Positions 56,775 to 64,000 of a DNA stretch of 64,000 nucleotides are shown here, one piece after another. Position 1 is the stretch's first letter. Each line of letters opens with the position of its first letter. The notes beneath the pieces are model-generated. The model was not told the DNA's origin, ran no database searches, and saw nothing but the letters and a program-made list of their open reading frames with translations. A program made the position numbers and the translations under genes. Source of the stretch: Lactuca virosa (Eukaryota; Streptophyta; Magnoliopsida; Asterales; Asteraceae); contig CAKMRJ010003334.1 of the NCBI GenBank assembly GCA_928212115.1, positions 2,530,823 through 2,594,822 on the forward strand. Reading direction: 5' to 3'.

Positions 56775-58884
56775 TGTAACGCCCGGTTCCTGATACGTAT
56801 CTTAAATAAAGAATATTTGCATTTTATACTGGGACTCGACGAGTTGGAGGCTCAACTCGTCGAGTAAGGACATATTTTTGGACGCGGATGGAAGAGCCTA
56901 CTCGCCGAGTCGGAAGCCCCGACTCAACGAGTAGACCTGTCTGGGTGAAACCCTAAATTTTAGGGTTTGCACCCTATTTAAACGCACTAACTCGTCTCCC
57001 ATGCAGCTCCCATCGTCTCCCTTAGTCCAGAACGCCCTAACTTGTGTCCCTTGAGCTTTATTGAGTGTGTGAGCCATTTGTGAGAGTGTTTGTGTGATTT
57101 CAAAGCTAGAGGAAGAAGAAGGGAGCTAGAAGGTTCAAGGAAGCAGTAGATCCAAGGTTCAAGCTACATTTCCAGCCCCTTAAAGGTATAAAGTTGCTTC
57201 CTTGACTTTCCTATTGCTAGATCTCTCAATGTTTGAGTTTAGGGTCATCTCTTAGCAATTTTGTGAACCTTTTTGAGTATGGAGTATGATCTGAAGTTGT
57301 AACTTCAGATCTAGATCCCTTTCAGCCCCTTTAGCCATAAAGTTCACGAATTTATTATGCTTTAACCCTTCCCTTTGGCCTAGACTTCATTTTAGACTAG
57401 GAAATGGTGTTTTTGGCTCATTATACCTTGCATGCACGTAAAGTTATTAACTTTACGTGTAATATGGACCCTAGGAGGTCGGATCTACGTTTTAGATGTG
57501 TTAAGCCCGACCGAAAGTGGCTGTATGGATTTGAACATTGAAGGACTCAATGAGTCGCTCATACGACTCGGCGAATTGGGTCGCAGTTTCCCCAATCTCT
57601 TCTGATATTAAGCAACTTGTTGAGTTTTGAAGAGAACCCAGCAAGTTGGGCTCGTTTATGGACTTGAAGATCATGGAACCCGTCGAGTTCAAGAACAAAC
57701 TCAGCGAGTTTAAGGCAATGTCCCAACCTATATGAAGAAGAACTCAACGAGTTCAAGGAAGAACTCGACGAGTCAAGGACTAAACGCTTCAACTTGTATG
57801 AAGAAGGACTCGACGAGTTCATGGACGAGCTCGGCGAGTCAAAAGCAAAAAGGTCGAGATTTTGTATGAAGGAGAACTCGACGAGTTCTTGAAAAACTCG
57901 ACGAGTAGGAGCGAAGTTCCAGGTTTTGGTGGATTATGGAACTCGACGAGTTGGTGGACCAACTCGACGAGTTGGGTCAACCAGATGTTGACTTTGACCA
58001 AAAGTTGACTTTGACCAGGGTGTTGACCTTGACTTTAACTTTGACCTGAGTTGACCTTTGAAAGGGTTAAGAGTATGAAATGGTAATTGAGGAAGGTGTT
58101 TATGTGTAGGAGTTGAGAGGAGTTGATCCCAACATCGAGGACAGTTCAGACACTTCACGACATTGAGGTGAGTTACCTTCCAGTAGAAGTGGGTCTAAGG
58201 CCACAATGCCGACCCACTAGTAGGAGATGTTTTTTAGATGATTGTATTTGTGATAATTGTCTAGTATGCCACTATCTGTTATGTTTATGTGTTAGTATGA
58301 TATGTTATTATGTGGTAGTGGTAGGGGGTGAAATAGTCCCCGGTTACCGGTTGAAAGATATCGAAGGGGTAGGTCGGGCACCTAGATATGCATGACAGTA
58401 TATTATGTATGTTATGCTATGTTATTACGTGGTAGTGGTAGGGGTGAACAAGTGGATGGATACCAGTTGAAAGATACCGAAGGGGTAGGCCAGCACCCAG
58501 ATATGCTAGGCAGTTACCGGTTGAAAGAGACTGAAGGGGTAGGTCGGGCACCCAGATATGTCTGGCAGAATGTTATTGTATGGTATGTGGTATGATGGGG
58601 GAACTCACTGAGCTTTGTGCTTACAGTTTTCAATTTTGTTTTCAGGTACCTCTTCATCGAAGGGGAAGGAGCCGACACGGTAGCAACACATCACACACAC
58701 AGGATTTCCGCATTATGAGATTCATGGGATTGTACTCTGACATTGTTACTATTTTATGAAATGGTTTGAGACATGAGATTATAGTTTTATGAAATGATAT
58801 GATTCAATGATGTTTTTCAGTAACAATTTTATAAGTCACGTAATTAAAAACAAAATTTTTGGTCATGATTTTTGGGATGTTACA
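56775..58884 (+). repeat. Solo LTR (Ty3/gypsy) with target-site duplication aatgg
   Basis: 2110 bases, tgtaacgcccggttc...ttgggatgttaca, flanked by aatgg at 56770-56774 and 58885-58889, inside the diverged copia-like element. About sixteen ACTCGNCGAGT-type motifs: four at 56825-56930, upstream of TATA word tatttaaa (56975), and the others at 57544-57965. TTGAC cluster 57987-58059. Donor-like gag|gtgagt (58168) and acceptor-like tttcag|gtac (58645) enclose a tandem repeat of accggttgaaagatac and gaaggggtaggtcgggc words (58330-58570). Confidence 0.92.
57987..58059 (+). promoter_or_regulatory. W-box-like TTGAC cluster in solo LTR
   Basis: Eight TTGAC words in 73 bases (ttgacttt, ttgacca, ttgacttt, ttgaccagg, ttgacctt, ttgacttt, ttgacctg, ttgaccttt). 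The densest of the clusters in this window. Confidence 0.55.
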
Positions 58885-59096
58885 AATGGCTTGCTTGGGG
58901 AGGAAGGTAAGGGTTTTAATCCTTACCTTAAAATAGAAAAATTGGGAGGCAAGGTAAGGGTTACAACCCTTACCCAATTTTCGAAACTTAGGGTCCAAGA
59001 AACCCTAATTTCGAAATTCTTGGCCTAGAGGGTTTAATTTCCATAAACCCTAATTGATCAATTCAACAATAGCAAATTCAATAGAAAACAAGCCAA

Positions 59097-59109
59097 GCTC
59101 TGATACCAA
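59097..59109 (-). other. Primer binding site of the diverged copia-like element
   Basis: Plus strand gctctgataccaa, adjacent to LTR start tgatggg. Confidence 0.82.
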
Positions 59110-59494
59110 TGATGGGTTTTATGCAAAACAAACAAAACTTAAACTCTTAAGTGTGCATGCAACCCTAATAAAGATCTATGTTTTCTCTATTGAATCTATA
59201 ATTTTGAACATCAAAAGAAACCCTAAGAACCCTAGATTATTTTCAAAAAATACTAAAGAAAAGGTTTAGGGTTGCATACCTTTTAGTTGTTATAGCAAAC
59301 AACTAAAATTCTCCTTTGAAGATCTCTTGGAAGCAAACACCACAATTGTCGTGCCTCTAATGGAATCACACCCAAGCTAGCAAGAGGAAAAATATATATA
59401 GAGAGAGAAGAAGAGAGCCAAGATTTCTTCCAAGTCGCTTATAGGGAAGGCATGGAAGAAATTATGGGCAAAGGACCTCCTTATATAGTTGAGG
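59110..59494 (-). repeat. 5' LTR of the diverged copia-like element, truncated
   Basis: Starts tgatgggttttatg (compare tgatgggtttttaagc at 10229) with cttaagtgtgcatgcaaccct, and is interrupted at 59495 by the next gypsy LTR. Confidence 0.75.
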
Positions 59495-61995
59495 TGTGAC
59501 AACCCCATTTTCACGGCCAGAAAAGACCGATTTTGTTTATGCTTGTTTGAAAATCAGTGTAACATTTTAAATAAAAGTGTTGCGGAATTTGTCCCAAAAC
59601 AAAATATGAAAATATGATAAAGATTTATCAAAAGCATTTCTAAAGAAATGTATTTCATTAAAAGACTCGGGATGTCATGTTCGATACAGATCAAAAGCAT
59701 AAACAGTACAACATGAGCCTTACTACATTATTTCGTATTTACAGGCCTATAATCCCTTATCTCTCATCCAAACATCTATGCTCATGCGCCACTACCTGTA
59801 ATACAAGAAACTGAGTGGGTCAGGCTTGGGAGCCTGGTGAGCACATAGGGTTTTCAACCCACAATAAATAAGTTTATTAACTTTATCAAACCAAACAAAC
59901 CCGATTACCCGTTCCCGTTATCCTCACTTTATGTCTCTAAAACATCTAACTCAAGGGACCTAGTCTAAGGACTTTCATCGGGGCGACAACACATGCTTCG
60001 GGGATTCCTCAGCAATTCATGTCAAATAAGGCAACCATGTGGGGGATGGAGTACTGTTGGTAAACACACAGTTCAAATAAACACACAGTTCAAATAAACA
60101 CATACAGGTTGCGAGTCTGCTAGCGCTCCATTGGACTGTCTAGAATAGTCCGTGGTCGTCATCTATACTCCGCTAGATGACTGGATCATCAATAACATCT
60201 ATAACGAGGCCTCTCATTATTTTATTTTGTCACACAACAACTATTACATCTACTCATGTTTTACCCAACACATTTTGTAGATATAAAATACATATACAGT
60301 TTAAATCATTTAAAACGTGTATAAAAATATTTCACCCAGCATAGACAGCAAGTATTCAGACAATATGCACACATAACACGTAATTTATATTAAATACCTC
60401 ATATCTATGTGTAAGATGAAAGTAACTATGCACTCACCTGATTAGGTGGTGACTCGGTACTCGAGCAGCGCTTCGTTATCTCAAAACAATTTTTCCTTGA
60501 CCAAAACCTAGTATCAATACCACTAGGGTTTAGTTTTAACGTTAACCGCGACTAATTAATAGTCTAGCTATTATTATTATTATATAAGCGTTAAATAACA
60601 CTCAATATAACTCATAATAATAGCCCAAATAATTATTTTAAGGACCTAATAACATTACTATAATTATTTAAAAGTTATATTAAAAATAGCGTAGGCGTAG
60701 CTCACTTACATCGGATTTTAAAGAAAACCGGGCTTTGCTCGGAGCAGCGTTTCCGAACCGAAAGACCCTTTTTCTCGGGACTCCGGGAGCCTCGGGGCTT
60801 CCTTTGGGTGCTAGGGGTTTTTCCTAGGGTTTAGGGGAGTTGGAATGGGTTAGAGAGAGAAGTGGAAATGTGTGAAAAATCCGGGCAATCTCGCATTCAA
60901 TTTATAGGCCGGTGGTCCTCGGTCTACGCAGGGCGTAGGTTCGGACGCGGCGCGTTCGTGTGCTGAGGTGTTGCTTCGCTGGTGGTGCATCGTGGCCATC
61001 TCTCGGACCGCAGAAGGCTCGGGTACGCGCAGCGTTCTCTTCGGACGCAGGGCGCTCCTCGGACGCTGGGCGTTCCTTTGTACGCGAGGCGTATCGAGGC
61101 CAGGTGTCCTAATCCGAAGGCTAAACCGTGATCAGCAAGCAACGGCTAGGATCTTGCCACATCATCAATCGAGCAACAGGCTTCGCAAATTCGATTCTAA
61201 ACTTTAAAAATTCGTATCTTTCGCATACGAGCTCCGTTTTCGACGTTCTTTATATCCACGTGTAGGCGGGAACGTACTCTACAACTTTCGTTTAGACTCC
61301 GTCGGCTAATTTTGACTTTATTTTAAAAGTTATATTTTTAACAGGCCGGGACAGGATTGTTCCGTTAAAAATTCATAACTTCTTCATCCGGCGTCCGTTT
61401 TCGTCTGTCTTTTTATCGTTATGCTACTATTAACGAGATCTTCGATTCTCGTTTAGGTTGTGTCGGCTAAAAAACGCTCGATATAATATTCAAACTTCGG
61501 GCTGTACACTGCTAAGCCGAAACTTCGAAAAATCATAACTTCCTCATACGAAGTCAGATTTGGGCGTTCTTTTTATGGACGCTCTCGGTTTAATGTTTTC
61601 TACGACTTTCGTTTAGATCGCTAAGGACAAAACTCGCTACATCGTAAATTCATTATTTACGCTTCCCGGTATCGTGCCGGTTCCATCACGAAACTTCGAC
61701 GGGTCATATCTTCTTCGTTATAACTCGGATTTCGGCGTTCTTTATATCCCCGAAATCCTTGTTTCGACCACTACAACTTTATATAAAGATATCGGGCTTA
61801 TCTCACACTTTAATTTTGACGCTTATTTTTATTCTTTATTAATTATACATTTATAATTAAATAATAAGCACACAAATACACATAATTCACATAGTATTCA
61901 AATATTTCATCTTTATTACATCAAAAGAGTTACAATAGTTGACCTAGACTATTACATCGTCTAAAAGTGCTTAGCCCCGAAACCCGGGCGTTACA
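59495..61995 (-). repeat. 3' LTR of the right-hand gypsy element
   Basis: 2501 bases, TGTAACGCCCGGG...GGGGTTGTCACA on the minus strand. Inverted ACGC(N3)GCGT-type motifs (ctacgcagggcgtag and variants) at about 60920-61095. Donor-like cag|gtgagt at 60437 and acceptor-like tacag|gtagtgg at 59796. gtccgttttcg and cataacttcttc words are shared with the solo LTR 26476-28935. Confidence 0.88.
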
Positions 61996-62010
61996 ATTCT
62001 CTCCCCCTTA
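61996..62010 (-). other. Polypurine tract
   Basis: Minus strand taagggggagagaat before the LTR, equivalent to 22682-22696. Confidence 0.75.
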
Positions 62011-62029
62011 GGATGATTCCGTCCCGGAA

Positions 62030-64000
62030 TCATGCATCAGCAAACAGATGCGGATAGCGACTCATCATGTCACTCTCTGTTTCCCAAGTGAGATTCGGCC
62101 CATTCGAATTTTTCCAACGGAATAGCACTAAGTGGACCATCTTGCGTCGTAACTTCTTAGTCTTACGGTCAACAATTGTCTCGAGCTCTTCAATCAGCCT
62201 CTTGTTTTCATCCATTCTTAATTCTGAGATTGGAATTATGTCGGGAACTTCTCCCGTGAATTTCCTCAGATAACACACATGGAAGGTGTTATGAATACCA
62301 TCGAGTTCTTCGGGCAATTCGAGCTTGTAAGCTTGGTTACCAATCTTCTGAAGAACTTTAAACGGTCCAATAAACCTTGGACTCAACTTTCCTCATTTTC
62401 CGAATCTTATAAGTCCCTTCCACGGTGAGACTTTAAGCAAACCCGAATGTCCAACTTCGAAGGTCATCGGTCGTCTTTTCTTGTGAGCATAGCTCTTCTG
62501 ACGATCCTGAGCAGCTAACATTCTTTCCCTAATCACCTTCAGCTTCTCAGCAGTCTCATGGACTATCTCGGGGCCCATAAACTGCTTTTCTCCAGCCTCA
62601 AGCCAACAAGACGGCGTATGACACTTATGTCCGTACAAGGCTTGATAGGGTGCCATCTTGATGCTCGAGTGGAAACTGTTATTGTAGGAAAATTCTACCA
62701 AAGGTAAGTGCTCATCCCAGTTACCTTGGAACTCAAGGGTACATGCTCTCAGCATATCTTCAAGCGTTTGAATCGTTCTTTCGCTCTGACCATCAGTCTG
62801 CGGATGGTAAGCTGTACTTAGACACAACTTCGTACCCAGTTCCTCTTGTAGACTCCTCTAAAACCTCGACGTGAAACGACTATCACGATCCGATACAATC
62901 GTTAGAGGAACACCGTGAAGTCTCACAATTTCCTTCACGTAAGCATTTGCAAGCTTATCCATAGACCACCTTTCGTTGGCAGCTATGAAGTGTGCACTCT
63001 TTGTGAAACGATCCACGACCACCCAAATCATGTCGTGACCGTTCTTCGTCCTGGGCAGTTTAGTCACAAAATCCATGGTGATGTATTCCCATTTACCCAT
63101 GGGTACAGGTAAAGGTTCTAAACTCCCGTATGGTTTCTGATGTTGTGCCTTAACTCTCGCACATGTTACACACTCGGCTACATACTTCGCAACATCGAGC
63201 TTCATCGTCGGCCACCAGTAGTAGGGTTTTAGGTCCCTATACATTTTTGTGCTACCGGGATGAATCGAGTACATGGTCTTGTGAGCTTCTTCCATAAGAA
63301 GATCTCTTATCCCTCCCGTCTTAGGTACCCAAATCCGATCTTGGAATACCTTCAGTCCTTGACGGTTTGTACCGAACACCAACGTCTTTCCCAAACGTTC
63401 TTCCTTTCGGTCATTCTTTTCTGAAGCTTCTTCTTGAGCTTTCTTGATACTTTCCACAATTGTCGAGACAACTTCAATTCTCAAGGCTCTTGGCCTTTTC
63501 CTTTCAAGATTGACTTTCCGACTGAGAGCATCAGCAACAACATTTGCTTTACCGGGGTGGTAAAGTATCTCACAGTCATAGTCCTTGAGTAATTCCAGCC
63601 AACGTCGTTGCCTCATATTCAATTCTTTCTGATTAAAGAGATACTGGAGACTCTTATGATCAGTGAAAAGTTTGCACTTCGTGCCATAGAGGTAATGCCT
63701 CCATATCTTTAAGGCAAATACTACCGCTGCCAACTCCAGATCATGAATGGGGTAGTTCTTTTCGTGCTCTTTCAATTGTCGAGAGGCATATGCTATCACC
63801 TTTTCTCTTTGGGTCAGAACACAAACCAACCCGACTCCCGACGCATCGCTATACACCGCGAAATCTTCAGCTCCATCGGGTAGAGAAAGAATCGGTGCTT
63901 CGCATAACTTCTTCTTTGGCTTCTCGAATGCCTCTTCGTGTTTCTCATTCCACGTATATGTAGCTCCTTTGTGGGTCAACGCTGTCAATGGAGCAGCTAT
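62030..64000 (-). pseudogene. Ty3/gypsy RNase H, integrase and chromodomain-like tail; two in-frame stops
   Basis: Sense order from the window edge: RNase H (AVYSDASGVGL, DHKSLQYLF, YHPGKANVVADALSRK); integrase zinc finger with both His (HKTMYSIHPG region) and CVTCARVK intact; DDE core with TMDFVTKLPRT, WVVVDRFTKS, VSDRDSRFTSRF and YHPQTDGQSERTIQTLEDML; then GPY-like PRFIGPFKV and the tail LVLFRWKNSNGPNLTWETE, a chromovirus-type end. All parts are in one frame. Stops: TAG at 62858-62860 (in place of Trp, TGG) and TGA at 62393-62395 (in place of Arg, CGA), both single transitions. The frame is open at 64000, so protease and most of reverse transcriptase lie outside. Confidence 0.87.

Larger units (their letters stand above)
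55506..59494 (-). mobile_element. Diverged copia-like element, split by a solo LTR and cut by a gypsy element
   Basis: Minus-strand relic of the same family as 3328-11003. From right to left: truncated 5' LTR (59110-59494), primer site, interior (58885-59096, then 56774 leftwards) with the leader words gggatgcc, ccgttcggctaacgaccctcc and two GGTTAACC motifs, then the gag start with its GGA-rich (Pro-coding) tract at about 55530-55550. Sequence is far more diverged than between the other two copies, so it belongs to an older branch. The 3' part is missing at about 55506. Confidence 0.72.
59495..64000 (-). mobile_element. Ty3/gypsy retrotransposon (chromovirus-like), 3' part; continues past window
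   Basis: 3' LTR (59495-61995), polypurine tract, then pol on the minus strand to the window edge. Inserted in the LTR of the diverged copia-like element. Its pol is close to that of 16068-24491 and better preserved, so the pair belongs to one family or two sister families. The 5' end is outside the window. Confidence 0.88.

Overview
This is plant nuclear DNA dominated by nested LTR retrotransposons. It contains one ordinary host gene, an LRR receptor-like kinase at 43538-46252. LTR retrotransposons with the plant initiator-Met tRNA primer site, a PIF/Harbinger transposase and a two-exon RLK902-type kinase indicate a flowering plant. The dense ACTCGNCGAGT and CCACGTCGTGG motifs inside LTRs resemble what I remember from Lactuca (lettuce, Asteraceae); that assignment is inference, not proof.

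Layout. 1-3278 is an almost exact second copy of 7759-11041. It ends 38 bases past the element boundary, at a run of ten Ns (3279-3288), which points to an assembly duplication. 3328-11003 is a complete but pol-less copia-like element (minus strand, target-site duplication ccctt). 11009-16067 holds truncated Ty3/gypsy pieces and one unexplained 1 kb stretch. 16068-24491 is a decayed full-length Ty3/gypsy element (plus). 24492-40218 is a minus-strand Ty3/gypsy element interrupted by two solo LTRs (26476-28935, duplication gcgtc; 33617-35656, duplication caatg) and by a 3'-truncated copia-like element (35817-39473). 40861-42130 is a frameshifted PIF/Harbinger transposase. The kinase gene follows. 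47573-53131 is a 3'-truncated Ty3/gypsy element with a 67-base intron-like segment at the gag/protease junction. 53277-53817 is an AT-rich minisatellite. 55506-59494 is a diverged copia-like relic split by a solo LTR (56775-58884, duplication aatgg). 59495-64000 is the 3' part of a further Ty3/gypsy element (minus) that runs out of the window.

Main points for the hunt. (1) The copia-like family carries an array of perfect or near-perfect inverted repeats between primer site and gag. Several stems differ in sequence between copies but stay self-complementary, and two have the palindrome GGTTAACC in the loop, as a dimer-initiation signal would. (2) Unrelated LTR families here share one architecture: inverted-arm motifs around a CGNCG-like core on both sides of the TATA box, a TTGAC (W-box) cluster in several, a splice-donor/acceptor-like pair, and a short GC-rich tandem repeat between these. 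(3) The 67-base segment at 51653-51719 has consensus splice ends and its removal restores the reading frame. (4) The false duplication at the gap would mislead copy counts.

All retroelement reading frames seen are broken, so no element in the window looks autonomous. The kinase gene has an intact frame but an HGN in place of HRD, so it is probably a signalling pseudokinase.
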